A program made the position numbers and the translations under genes. The notes under the pieces were generated by a model. The model was not told the origin of the DNA. It searched no databases and saw only the letters and a program-made list of their open reading frames with translations. Positions 45,558 to 56,799 of a stretch of 64,000 nucleotides of DNA are shown here, piece by piece. Position 1 is the stretch's first letter. Each line of letters begins with the position of its first letter. The DNA comes from Doryteuthis pealeii. Taxonomy: Eukaryota; Mollusca; Cephalopoda; Myopsida; Loliginidae. The stretch spans positions 90,888,987 to 90,952,986 of the forward strand of contig CM042157.1 in the NCBI GenBank assembly GCA_023376005.1. The letters run 5' to 3'.

Positions 45558-46098
45558 AGAAGAATAATTAAAGTTCCAATTGCCGTCGAGACGGTTGTAA
45601 CTTAATACAAACCCGAATAGTCACAAAGTCTACTGCAGAATGACAGGTTATTTATGGGACTCCACGATGTCATTGCAGTCAAGCAGCCAATCAGAACTCA
45701 AGGAATGAAATCACCAAATTCATGAATGGATCATTCTTGATTTCTCTCTCTATATATTTAAGTAGGATATGTGCATAGAGCGAATGAGGTATTTTGGTGG
45801 AAGGGAGCTGCGCAAGGAGAGAATGCAAGAATTTATTTTTATTTTTGAATGAATCGGTCGGCGACTGAACCTAGCTAGATAGATCCGTGTAGTGATATGA
45901 CCAGTTTTATCACCTCTCCCCCAAAACCAAACTTCCGGCTACATGCCGAGTTGTGTGCACATGCGCTGTACCTCATTTCCGAATAAATAAAAAGTTTGTT
46001 TGGAGTGAGTGCACGTATGTGCTCACTTCAAATAATCTGCTTGAGTTGCACTTAGTTAGCTGCTGTTCAAACCAACAGTAGACTTACTGACTTCAATA
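45558..46098 (-). mobile_element. Family A copy A4, carrying an insertion
   Basis: Matches A5 at both ends; the middle is disrupted between 45757 and 46035, where ACCAACTGTCTTGGACA is replaced. No 5-bp duplication is evident at its ends. Confidence 0.7.
45757..46035. mobile_element. GC-richer insertion in A4, possible LTR fragment
   Basis: About 280 bp present only in A4, with GGAGCTGCGCAAGGAGAG, CGGTCGGCGACTGAACC, a polyadenylation-type AATAAATAAA at 45981 and a palindromic end GTGAGTGCACGTATGTGCTCAC. LTR-like in composition, but no inverted TG/CA ends or target duplication can be fixed. Confidence 0.35.
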
Positions 46099-46320
46099 AA
46101 ATTTGCAGATAATAAAAAATTATTTCAAAAAGTATAAGATTTAATACTTCCTCAAAAATGAATACAAAATAAGAATAACCAGATGTATAAATACAAAAAT
46201 ATTTTTTTGTTTTTTTACTTTTTATTCATTTTTTTTTTTAAATATATTTAATTAGATTTCTACAAATACAGATACTAAATACATACTCATGCTAGAAAAT
46301 TCACAAAGAAACAAAAAAAA

Positions 46321-47380
46321 TGCCACTATATTATATAGACAGATTTTTCAAAGAAATTATAACATTTAATACAGTGATAAGAGAAAGCTATACAAGCTTT
46401 CAGATTGCATAATTGTGAGTTGTTTTTTTTTTTTATTTGATCTAAAACTCTGAAAAATGTAGAAGTATTAATATGTAGTATATTAAGAAAAATGAAAAAA
46501 CACAGGTTTAAATGGGTTAAGTGGTGAGTTTATTGGCCGACGCTGCAGTGTTTCGATCTATTAATTAGATCATCTTCAGGACATTTGTTGGTATATGGAA
46601 GGTGATAAGAAATTTAATATCTATAAGTGCATTGTAAATGAATACCCATTGATCATCAAAGATGACAGCCCAATGTTAGAACTTTAGACTGGAGGTCATA
46701 GGACCAACAGTTCAAACCAACATTTATTAAAATGAACATCTTCAAGAATTGGAAAAATAACCTTAAAATAAATAAATAAAATCTGTCTACCACCTACATT
46801 CATATACCTGCAAAGTTTTATAAATTCATACCGCCTAAATACATAAATAAATAGATACTATAGTCTGTAGAAAATAGCAGCCTCTAATTGACACCTATGG
46901 CATAAACATGAAAAATACCTTCCACCAAATAAGTAATTGAAATTATATATGTCTGCAAGACACAAACTGATATAGAATATACCAACTAAAATGAGATGCA
47001 GAGTTCATTGAAAAATTCTAAAGTTACCTTTACATAAATATGAAAATGTTACAAAAATTACAAAAAATAAAAGCATTACTGTATTAATGAATACTAGTTG
47101 GACCTGTGGATATACCACAGTATGATAATTTATTACGTTTGATATGTTTTCTTAAGAGCTATTGCTAAATAGTTCAATAGGTAAAAAGTATAATAATCTT
47201 GATTTAACTATCACTTTTTTTTTTTCCTTTTCATTATGTTTGATTGAAACATCTTAGCATTATCGCATCCACACACTCATCCACTCTATCTTCCGCTACT
47301 CTTTCTTTCTTTCTTTCTTTCTTATATTTTTTTCTGTGTCCTTTTTCTTCTCTTTCTTTCTTTGTAATAAAAACAGGATT
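46321..47380. other. No gene seen; repeat scraps
   Basis: 46548-46586 holds GTTTCGATCTATTAATTAGA followed by TCATCTTCAGGACAT, resembling the GAAATATTTCGTCC...CATCTTCAG motif of O2. TTTC repeats at 47304-47323. Confidence 0.4.
46668..46720 (+). repeat. tRNA-like fragment
   Basis: GCCCAATGTTAGAACTTTAG, then GACTGGAGGTCATAGGACC and AGTTCAAACC resembles a decayed tRNA-derived head. Confidence 0.35.
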
Positions 47381-48050
47381 ATGGTCCATTATTTGGCTGA
47401 GGTGACCACACTCATTTGGACCATCTGATTTTTAACCAGAGTGTGTTACAAGATGATAACGGTCATATTTGGTAGGAACACCAGTATTACTATATAGATA
47501 TTCCTGTGCAAAAGTATTTGGCAGTTGGGTCATTCCATGTCAATTCACCAGGACGTTACACCCACCGATACCGAATTACCTGAAATTTGGCACAAATGTT
47601 CCCCTTCATGAGTTAGGAAAGTGTGCCAAATTATTTTGTCTTAAACCTCACCGTTCCGATTTTAGAGGAGGGGGAATATAATTTTCCTATTTTGCCTCTA
47701 TTTTAAGGCCGTGCAGTGTCGCAAAATCTCAGTGTTTTTTTTTTTTTTTTTTTTAAATACTTTCATACATTCAATATTTCTGAAATTTGGTATGTAAGGC
47801 AAATAAGGGCTGTAGAATCCAAATATCCAACTATTTTAACCCAATACCTGATAGAAAATTTTTATTTTGCCCAACCAATTGCATGACTCCAAAATCAACA
47901 ACTTTTCACCTATGTAGCTTACGGTCAGTCTATCGAAAATATGTCCTCTTCAATTTTCATAATATTTTTTTCTTAAAATCTACTATGTCTGCCTAAGTTC
48001 ATCAAAGAATTTTGTGTGGGAGCAAAGTCTACTTTAGAAGATATGAACCT
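47381..48050. other. Unrecognised GC-richer block
   Basis: Higher GC than its surroundings, with GGTCATTCCATGTCAATTC, ACCTGAAATTTGGCACAAAT and a near-repeat CTGAAATTTGGTATG at 47781. Frames of about 70 codons show no family. The repeated 'gaaatttgg' phrase suggests an old interspersed repeat. Confidence 0.3.
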
Positions 48051-48094
48051 GGAGTCATTTCCATACTTAATTATCATATTTTGTAGTAGGAGTT

Positions 48095-48920
48095 CTGATC
48101 CAAGATTATCCTCAAAATACACTTTTTTTTAAAGATACAATGGTGGTCTTGTAACAATGGAAAAAAAATTATTTTTTGTAAAGCTAATGAATATCTAGAT
48201 TATTTTTTCACATTTAATAACAAGGTACACTACACTACTTAATTTCTGCACATTGTGATTAGGATCAGAGTGAAGTATCTGTAGAAATCTTATTTTATAA
48301 ACTATAAGAAGAATAATTCAAGTTCCAATTGCGTCGAGCTGGGGAGACAAGGCAGCAGGCGGTTGTAACTTAATACAAACCCGAATAGTCACAAAGTCTA
48401 TTGCAGAATGATAGGGTATTTATGGGACTCCACAATGTCATTCAAATCAAGCAGTCAAGCAGCCAATCAGAACTCAAGGAATGGAATCACCCAAATTCAT
48501 GAATGGATCATTCTTGATTTCTATATATACCAACTGTCTTGGACACTGCTTGAGTTGTACTTAGCTGCTGTTATTCAAACCAACAGTAGACTTACTGACT
48601 TCAATAAAATTTGCAGATAATAAAAAATTATTTTTAAAAGTATAAGATTTAATACTTCCTCAAAAATAAATACAAAATAAGAATGACCAGATGTATAAAT
48701 ACAAAAATATTTTTTATGTTTTTTACTTTTTATTCATTTTTTTTCTTAATATATTTAATTAGATTTCTACAAATACAGATACTAACTACATACTCAGGCT
48801 AGAAAATTCACAAAGAAAAAAATCCAAGATTATCCTCAAAATACACTTTTTTTTTAAAGATACAATGGTGGTCTTGTAACAATCTAATAACAAGGTACAC
48901 TACACTACTTAATTTCTCTT
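48095..48920 (+). repeat. Local duplication, copy 2, between direct repeats
   Basis: The block 48240-48820 duplicates 45490-46310 without the A4 insertion. It is bracketed by ATCCAAGATTATCCTCAAAATACAC...TGGTCTTGTAACAAT...CAAGGTACACTACACTAC at 48100-48250 and again at 48822-48917. The second bracket lacks about 55 bp. Confidence 0.72.
48307..48606 (-). mobile_element. Family A LTR-like element, copy A5
   Basis: 300 bp, intact interior; duplicated together with its flanks (see 45480). Confidence 0.75.
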
Positions 48921-49261
48921 TCACACTTTCTTTTTCTTGTTTACTCAAGTGTTTGAATGGCTTTCAGTTGATCAATGTTCCTCAAATTCTCAAATCATCG
49001 CCATGACTGATAGCACCATCTCAAATCCATAGACAAAAAATACAAGAGCCAATCCATATATAAATAATTCCATTTATTATGAAAACTAAACTAATATATA
49101 AATATTCTCTTGCAGCCACTTACAAATATGTAGATGAAGAATCAGATATCTTTACATCTCTACAAACCCAAGAGGATTCACAACATTTATCATATAATGG
49201 CAATGCTATCCTAAGATTTTTTACACCATATGCATAAAATGGACCTCCATTATTGGATGTA
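48921..49261. other. No gene seen
   Basis: AT-rich spacer. Confidence 0.4.
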
Positions 49262-49452
49262 TGTGTGGCATAACAGTTATCATGAAATGGATTCAAATCC
49301 AGGATGAGACAGTTTACATTTCATTTCACCCTAATACCCTTGAAAAAACATGAATCTATTTCTTCTCCCCCAGCTATGGATAAGTAAGAGGACAAAGAGG
49401 GCCCATTAGCCTTGGTAAAGCAACCAGTCTAAGTGAAAGAAAAACTCTAAAT
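49262..49452 (+). mobile_element. SINE C1, diverged copy f
   Basis: GTGTGGCATAACAGTTATC and GGATTCAAATCCAGG mark the decayed head; the body CCAGCTATGGATAAGTAAG follows. Confidence 0.62.
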
Positions 49453-49924
49453 TAAAAAAACCTAAGGAGTGCTGTTCAGAGAATCTGTGATGCGGTGGTG
49501 CACCATTTTGTTATGTTGGAATATTGTGGTATATAAGGTGTGCTACAATTCTCCACCTAAATTTATAAACTGGGCGAGGTCACGTGGTTTATTCCTCCAG
49601 CCAATCAACAGCTATAATGTGTGGCTGATTTACTACTTAAACACTGATACTTTCATGGCCCAATTGCAAACCATTGACGAAGGAACTTAGAATACTGGGG
49701 ATTCTTTACCAGATGATTATCAAGGATTTCTGCTAGACAAGTGCTCTTGCTTAAAGATTAAAGGATGGCCCATAAGATTGTAACATATCAACCTATTCAA
49801 AGAGCGTGACTGGTCCTGCACAAGTCTTCACCACTATAAACAAATCACCTGTGTAGTTCATTTACTAAGATTTGGTTTAGTTAATGGTCATTATTGAAAC
49901 ATTATTATTACTATTAACAAAACA
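49453..49924. other. No gene seen; promoter-like motif cluster
   Basis: GGTCACGTGG (E-box/CACGTG, 49578) and CCAATCA (49601) occur in a locally GC-richer 200 bp. A similar GTCACGTGGGACC occurs in the candidate LTR at 51143, so these may be LTR scraps. Confidence 0.3.
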
Positions 49925-50525
49925 GCAGCTGTACTACCACTTACACACACACCCCTCCGTCTCACAAAACATCCACATAAGATGACCAACAAAACATACT
50001 GGGTACTACTGGAGAAGCAGGGACAAACTCAAGCAACATTCTCCAGTGGACTCCTACATATGCTGACTATTGAAGTCAGTTAGTCTACTGTTGGTTTGAA
50101 TAACAGCAGTTAGCTGAGTACATAATCAAGCAGTGTCCAAGACAGTTGGTATATATAGAAATCAAGAATGATCCATTCATGAATTTGGGTGATTTGGGTG
50201 ATTCCATTCTTTGAATTCTGATTGACTACTTGATTTGAATGACATTGTGGAGTCTTATAAATACCCTGTCATTCTGCAGTAGACTTTGCGACTATTCGGG
50301 TTTGTATTGGGTTACAATTGTTTGTTGCCACGTCTTCCCAGTTCGACGGTAATTGGAACTTTGATTATTCTTCACCGACCAGCAAGGACTTACATTTAAC
50401 AATTGCTCTGTGCGAACACTGGATACAGTTTAGAGAACCTACCAAGAGTGATAGCCAATAGGGACAGATGGCAAGAGAGAGTCAAGGGAATCCATGCTAT
50501 CAGTAAGAATGAGGATGAGAAAATG
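49925..50525 (+). pseudogene. RTE-like LINE 3' fragment, interrupted by A6
   Basis: Before the insertion: TKHPHKMTNKTYWVLLEKQG and a degenerate LHM; after it: ACCAAGAGTGATAGCCAATAG and GGCAAGAGAGAGTCAAGGGA (WQERVKGI), ending in AATGAGGATGAGAAAATG. It parallels the C-terminus of the 15760 element. All frames are broken. Confidence 0.65.
50068..50374 (+). mobile_element. Family A LTR-like element, copy A6
   Basis: Opposite orientation to A1-A5: TATTGAAGTCAGTTAG to GATTATTCTTCA, with TATAAATACCC at 50256. Flanks CTGAC (50063-50067) and CCGAC (50375-50379) match at four of five positions. It splits a LINE fragment. Confidence 0.78.
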
Positions 50526-51012
50526 CAATAAATTTACCTTAATATGAAAATATATTGTTTTACATCAGCTTTGAGAATTAAAGACAAAAGAAATGTCAAG
50601 AGTAAATTCATGTGCAAGTATAAAAATAGTATATTCTTTTTAAACTAACAATTAATCCAATACAACAATTCCATTGAAAGATACTGAAACAAATGGTAGG
50701 AAACTCATTGATTCTAAGAGAGAAAAAAAAATCTCTTTTGTCGACCCAACTTATGAAATGTTATATTTGTTCATACCACTTTCAAGCATCAAAACAATCT
50801 GGAGAACAAACAGTTATTAATAATGAATAACATCCTTTAAAATGATGTGTAGCTCGATTTGTTCAGTTATATTCTAAAATGCAAATCAAAATATTGTATT
50901 AGTATATTCTAAAAGAAAAGCAAAAATCAAATACATTTAAAAACCACCAGAGAATTCCTCAAAATCTAATAAAGGCAAAACTAAAATAACTTTTGAAGGT
51001 TACGTAGATGAG
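50526..51012. other. No gene seen
   Basis: AT-rich spacer. Confidence 0.4.
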
Positions 51013-51312
51013 TGTTACATAATCTATGCGGTTGCATAAGATTATTGTCAATCCCCTGTATTTTTAAAGGGATGGCCCTTTTCATATCACGGGCGGGACT
51101 TTCCATGGAAGATTACAGAAAGCCCGCGAAATATGTGAAGTCACGTGGGACCTGGTTGGGTCCTCAGTTTCAGTTTGACGTCGGGCAGAGAAGATGTACT
51201 GCCTTAACTGGAACTCACTGCATACGCGCGCTATGTTAGTCAATGTTTAGTTAAGTAAATAAAAGCTTAAGAAAAGAACATGGTTTTGTGGTTGGTGAAT
51301 GTCTTGGTAACA
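51013..51312 (+). mobile_element. Candidate solo LTR
   Basis: 300 bp bounded by inverted TGTTAC and GTAACA, GC-richer than its flanks. It holds GGGCGGGACTTTCC, GTCACGTGGGACC, a CAGTTTCAGTTTGACGTCGG initiation-like region and AATAAA at 51258. This order resembles U3-R-U5. The immediate flanks (ATGAG, AGACT) do not match, so the ends are provisional. No internal coding region follows. Confidence 0.5.
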
Positions 51313-51920
51313 AGACTGATATAGAAGAAGAAATGAGTTAAGTGCGACCGACCGACCAAGACGAAGTCCAGATGATAGAAGAGATGCTAGAAGAAGACGT
51401 AAGATAGAAAAGATGAAGAATAGAAGAAAGTAATGAAAAGGGTATACAACATGAGCAGCAAAAGTAATTCACCAATAAAATAGTTTTCATATGAGTGTGA
51501 ACATTGCTGTTCTAATTTGCAGTACAAAGTAAAAATAAATAAACTTGTGGACAAAGTGAATGACCATTCTAATAGACTGGATGTAACATGAAAGCACTGC
51601 GAGAAATAAAAAAAAAAAAAAAAGCAGAGAAACCCAACAAATCATTTTGCACACAGTTGAAGATATGGATAAAAGGGCTGAAGCAAATTTGGATAGACAG
51701 TTATTACTGCTAATTTCTTTAGCGGCTAGGGGGGAGGGGGTTTAAAGAAACTTTATATTGATTTTTTCTTCATCATTTCTCTTAAAAATATATGTAAATA
51801 ACTTTTTAAGTATTTATTTTACTCTATACCTTTGATGGTTTTAATTGTTCCCTTGGTGGGTGTTTTTATTAGTGCTAATTATTTTTTCTCAAGAAACTGG
51901 ATGATTTTTTTCTTCTTCGC
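51313..51920. other. No gene seen
   Basis: GAAGA-rich stretch at 51360-51440 after the candidate LTR, poly-A at 51608-51623 and a G-rich patch at 51727-51740. Confidence 0.4.
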
Positions 51921-52159
51921 TTAAACTCTTAAAGTCCTATACCACCCGGCCGGAAGTCTCATTCGTTTTCATAATCCACTCCAAACGATAACCTTTGTTT
52001 AAATGTAATATTAAACATATTTAGAAGTCTTTGATTTAAGGGAAATAACAGGTAACTTTAGATGCAAAGGTCATTTTTAACCATCTTTTTTATATATCCT
52101 TATAGGAATGCTCTAGACTTAGAAAATTCTCAACAGGATGTTAAGAGTTAACAGGTTTG
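51921..52159 (-). mobile_element. MITE family D, copy 3
   Basis: TTAAACTCTTAAAGTCCTAT to AGGATGTTAAGAGTTAA; its right end is the first of the two 38-bp direct repeats around a SINE fragment. Confidence 0.7.
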
Positions 52160-52335
52160 AATTCAGAGTTTTCCTTCTTCCAGACTGGTTGTCTAACCAA
52201 AGTTAAAGAGCCCAGTCTGCTCTACTATTTACCCATAGCTGGAGGGAGAATAGTTAGATTCATACCTTTCCCAAGTGTATTAGCACTATGTGAATTGTAG
52301 ACTTAGAAAATTCTCAACAGGATGTTAAGAGTTAA
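52114..52335 (-). mobile_element. SINE C1 fragment between 38-bp direct repeats
   Basis: A 146-bp C1 body fragment (GGTTTGAATTCAGAG to AGCACTATGTGAATTG on the plus strand) lies between two identical 38-bp blocks starting TAGACTTAGAAAATTCTC (52114-52151 and 52298-52335). The blocks are the end of MITE D3. Confidence 0.75.
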
Positions 52336-53348
52336 TAAAGCCATGTGTGTATCAATTTTTAAGAATTTATTTTACTCTACACCTTTGATGGCTTTCATTT
52401 TCACTTGCAAGATTTTATCTCTCGTGATTTTTTTCCAAGGATGTATTTTCCTTTGGGAAGTGGGGATTTTTTCTGTCACCTAATTAGTTCAGATGATTTT
52501 TTTTTATTGAAATGAAGACTGGCAGATTCAAATAAGTAATGAAGCTCCCAATAGTAAACAAAATATCTCCTCTAAGAATTTTATACAAATTACACAAAAG
52601 AAAATGCTCAAATGTATTAGTATCATAATTAAGACTTACAGAAATACCACAAATGTTGACAAATTACTCACAAATATACTCCTGCAATTACTGACAGAAT
52701 AGAGCTATTATAGGTATATTGAATATAAATCTATTGATGTGTCAATTTATATTTATCTATATTATATATATATATATATTTATGCATCATTTATGTATTT
52801 TATATTATCTTATATTTATATATTTATGTATCATAGTACTTATTTACCTAAGAAGTATAAGGTATGCATTAGGCGGAAGGGGAGAAAAGATTTCCAGAAA
52901 ATATAATCAATATTACTAATAGCTAATTTAACTCACTAGCATTTTTGGTTAAAAATATGCTGTTCTGATTCTTTTCATATAAAATTCAATAAAACATATA
53001 GAGGAAATACTATGCATTAGAACAAAAGAAAATTTAATGAATTTGGGTTACTAGGTAAAATGAGAAATGGATTTGTGCTTTTAACATTTTATATTTCCTG
53101 TAATGGCTGTAGAAAATAGATAAGTTTTACAGAGAGCAGATTTTTTTAGGTGAGAAAGGTAGGAATGCAGATTTGCTGTTGGTTGGTCTTTCCTTTTTCT
53201 ATTTTGTCATTATCTCTATCCCATAATAGTTGTCGCTTTTTATAAATACAGAAACAAAACAGCAAAATTCATATTGTCTTGCTTTGTCAAGAGAAAGGCT
53301 TTTTAAAAATTACTCTTAATTTGTGAAGTTATAAGATACTGAGTTGGA
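52336..53348. other. No gene seen
   Basis: TTAT/TA-rich block at 52738-52835; nothing else recognised. Confidence 0.45.
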
Positions 53349-53609
53349 GATGCTGATAGGTATGCGTCCTAAAAGGACGCAGTAAAATCATATCCTTGCA
53401 TCCCAGTGTCTTTCTTTTTTTTTTTGCCCCCACCATTTCAAGCTAACTGTATATATATTTCAATAGTTTCTTAGAAATGAATTACACAGGATAGGTTAGA
53501 AGGTAGGAGTTAGAAAGCTTTAGTTGGGACCCATAAATTTTCCCGGGGGACTCATTCAAAGCAAATATGTGCATCCTAGGACGCACTAAATCAAAAAGCT
53601 ATCAACATC
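53349..53609. mobile_element. MITE family F, copy 2
   Basis: GATGCTGATAGG to CTATCAACATC, opposite orientation to copy 1, with subterminal hairpins GCGTCCTAAAAGGACGC and GCATCCTAGGACGC. About 60 bp shorter internally. Confidence 0.7.
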
Positions 53610-54009
53610 ACTGCTGACTAGAAATTAAGAAACTATTTATAGTTCATTTTTTAAGATTAATCTTCAGTGCTATTCTGGTATTGCACTGCCAAGTAAGATT
53701 TTTTTTTTCAGCTTTGAGATCAGATTGTCATCTTGTATCCTGTTTGAAGTTTAAGTTTAGTAATATTAGTGTTGGCTTAATCTTTCAAATAAATTAAAAA
53801 CTTAAATTCATTATTTCCCTCAAATTTCGTTTCAATATTTGAGTATTCCTCTTCAATTTCAGTATTAATGACCGATTTTTTTTTTTTTTTCAAAAACTTT
53901 ACTCATTAACAAAAACTAATACAATGATAAATAATGATTTAATCAATTTTCATAAAATTTATATTAAAAAGAAAAGGAATTGACAAAAAATACCCCCCCT
54001 TTTTTTTCT
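53610..54009. other. No gene seen
   Basis: AT-rich; poly-T at 53876-53890. Confidence 0.4.
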
Positions 54010-54222
54010 TATTTTTTACACTATATAAAACAGTTACTTTTTATGTCATTTTACACTAGATATCAACAGTTTTTTATGTCATTTTACACTAGATATCAAC
54101 AGTTACTTTTTATGTCATTTTACACTAGATATCAACAGTTACTTTTTATGTCATGTCATTTTACACTAGATATCAACAGTTACTTTTTATGTCATTTTAC
54201 ACTAGATATCAACAAACAACAA
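54010..54222 (+). repeat. 36-bp minisatellite, five copies plus degenerate edge
   Basis: ATGTCATTTTACACTAGATA begins at 54043, 54076, 54112, 54148 (followed by a TCATG duplication) and 54189. The period is 36 bp with a 33-bp first interval. The unit length creates an open 84-codon frame with repeated SFYTRYQQ, which is a by-product. Confidence 0.9.
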
Positions 54223-54618
54223 GGAAATTCATAATAAAAATCTTTTAAAATAATCTTTAAACTACTGATGCCATAAGCAATAGGATTTGACAAAAATATA
54301 CTTGACCTAATTTATTACCATTTATTTAATAAAATTATTTTACATACAAATTTATATATATGTAAATGAAGTTAACGCTCATTTAACATCAAAACATTTT
54401 TAAGAGAACTTAAAACAGAATATTGATCCCATTTAATTTGTCAGTATCATAAAATTAATCATCTTTTCACACCAAGAGCAAAATACTATAATAATCCCTA
54501 ATAAGATATCTTTAAGCTAATATAGCAATATAATACTCAAGTAAAGAGAAAGATACAAGTCATATTTCAACAGGCTCTCTTAAAATTCTCTAAAATGAAA
54601 AATTGCTGAAAGATATTT
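54223..54618. other. No gene seen
   Basis: AT-rich spacer. Confidence 0.4.
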
Positions 54619-54737
54619 TCCCTTATTAAAATTCACAGTTTATGTACACACACCTGAAACTTTAAACTTTTATAAAGATTCAGGGAAATTTAAAGTTTTA
54701 GTTGTGAGTACATAAACTGTGAATTTTAATAATGAAA
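54619..54737. repeat. Fold-back hairpin N
   Basis: TTATTAAAATTCACAGTTTA TGTAC pairs with GTACA TAAACTGTGAATTTTAATAA; inner AACTTTAAACTTT also pairs with AAATTTAAAGTTTT. No clear duplication at the flanks. Confidence 0.7.
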
Positions 54738-56799
54738 ACTTACTATTATTAGGTGTGGTAATTTACTCAAACACATTTTTGTGCTTAAACATAATGATTA
54801 TCATTACTTGCATACATTTTGTGTTTTGTGCACAAATAGAAACAAGAGGAAGAGGAAGAGGTGGAATTAAGCCTGCAGCCCTGTAATCAAATCTGCACAA
54901 GTGCAAGGAAGAAGAAAAAAACACACATTGAAAACAGAAGAAAGAAAAAATGTAATAAATTAAGACAACAGGAAACTTGTAATGCTTTTATAAACCATGT
55001 GCAAACTTCTATAAAAGGAAAGAGAGAATCACCTTGCCTCAAGCCATTGGGGGGGGGGCATACAAACAAACAATATGATGAAAGGTTATCAGAGCAACAA
55101 CTATTTTTGGTTTATTCTTAAAAGCGATCGAGTAGTAATGTTTATTTTTTTCCAAATTTGTTTGAATGTCAGTGGCAAAAGTAATAGGAGCAAAGACAGG
55201 CATCAAATGGTAATGTTAATTTGAATTCATTCCTAAAGTTGGAAACAAGGTGTCTAAGCAGTAATAGTTTGAGAACACTACATGTAACACTAATTTAACG
55301 AATGAAGTACCAGAATTCATATCTGGTCAGCTGTCTGGCACCAGATATGAAAAAATTAAATCTGGTTTGAGATATTTGGCTGCCAAAATTCCAAATAACT
55401 TTTCTTTTTTTTTAAAGTCACAAGTAGAAAATTTCTACATCCAATTACACACCAGCATTCAGCTCCAGCATCCAATTCTCGACTAACCCTAACCATCAAT
55501 GTTTAGCTTCATTTTGTAACTATCTTCAAATTATTACTGATTTTTATGCATGTTTCATGTAAATTAAACTTCTTTTTTTTTAAATAGTTGTTCACTAGCA
55601 TCTATCTGAAGAGTAATATAAATATCAATGTTGCTATTAACACATCTTTGGTGCTTATTTTAAAGAATCTAGCACTTTATAACCTTAGTATACATCTGGC
55701 CAGCACAATGCAATTTTTTTTTAAGGGTTAAAGGGAGTTAATTAGGTCTTCCCTGAAACTGAATTATTTTGCATGATATCAGTCAAATTTATATTATTTT
55801 TATTAGTTTGAAAGTTTTCAAATGCCACAAGGTTTCACAGGTTATATGTGGGCCACAGACCGTATATTGGGCAAGCCTGGGTAGATCATTGATTCAAGAC
55901 TTTTACATAAAAACATTGTATTATTATAAACATCATCCAATGATATTCAGTATCTGGCTGTATATCAAAATCTATATCCAGTACATCAATAAACATGACT
56001 TTCTCATCTTCAAGTACATCAAGCCTAGATTAAAAGGTTGAATTACAAAATGAAAAACAAAATATCCAATTTTTAATGCTAAAAAATTTCTACCTCAAAT
56101 AATTTCACAGTTCTTAGTCTTAAAATGTAGAACGATGAAATTCAACTTCCAAAAAGCCAATTATTTTTCCAGTTGGAATCAAAAGAAAAATTGCCTTTCA
56201 GGAAATATATATTTATCCCAAACATCAGTTTAAAAGCAAAGTTTTCATTTCTCCCTAAATGAGCATGTAGTATTAACTTTACTGGATAATGGTTAATTTA
56301 GTCTATAAATATAAAAATACATCTGGCTTTTATTGTAGGGTTAAACCACAAAGTAGCAATCCCAGAAGTTTAGCTGATTTTGATGGACACTGACAAATTT
56401 GAACCTTAATCAGCTGAATTCGCAATTTTTCACATATTTCAGGTCCAATCTTTAAAATATTTATATGGTTGGAAAGAAAAGAAAATAATCTTTCTAAATA
56501 TGTAATTTGTATGTGTTTCTAAACATTGAATTATTTTTTTACATTTTTTTTTTACAGCAAGTTAAAACGATATTTTGCTTTGAACAGCCAAAAATGAAAA
56601 AAATGATTTTTTTTTTTAAACTAAATATTACACATTACTTTGTTTTGCAAAATCAAAGTTGCCAATCTTTATCAATATTCTTGAAAGTGTACATTCAATT
56701 AGAAGACACCTTAAACTACAACCAGGAAGATGTTTTTCTTCTTCTCCGATCCATGGAAGTGAAAATATAAGGGACCAAAGTTGACAGAGATTTCTTCAA
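54738..56799. other. No recognised gene
   Basis: An 86-codon frame at 54861-55121 is lysine-rich in its first half and has KGKRESPCLKPLGGG in its second; I do not recognise it. A G9 tract lies at 55050. Other open stretches (55769, 56507) look like AT-rich chance. Confidence 0.4.

Larger units (their letters stand above)
45480..46320 (+). repeat. Local duplication, copy 1 (contains A4)
   Basis: Flanks of A4, GATTAGGATCAGAGTGGAGT on the left and AATTTGCAGATAATAAAAAA through GAATACAAAATAAGAATAAC on the right, recur around A5 at 48240-48820. This is a duplicated segment rather than two independent insertions. Confidence 0.75.

Noticed and set aside
49578..49610. Host promoter (CACGTG and CCAAT boxes)
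   Set aside because: No downstream gene is visible and a similar motif occurs in a candidate LTR at 51143.
53980..54234. 84-codon frame with repeated SFYTRYQQ
   Set aside because: By-product of a 36-bp minisatellite whose period is a multiple of three; one interval is 33 bp and one has a 5-bp insertion.
54861..55121. 86-codon lysine-rich frame
   Set aside because: Ends with a suggestive phrase but no family is recognisable; the first half is a poly-A/GA-rich stretch.
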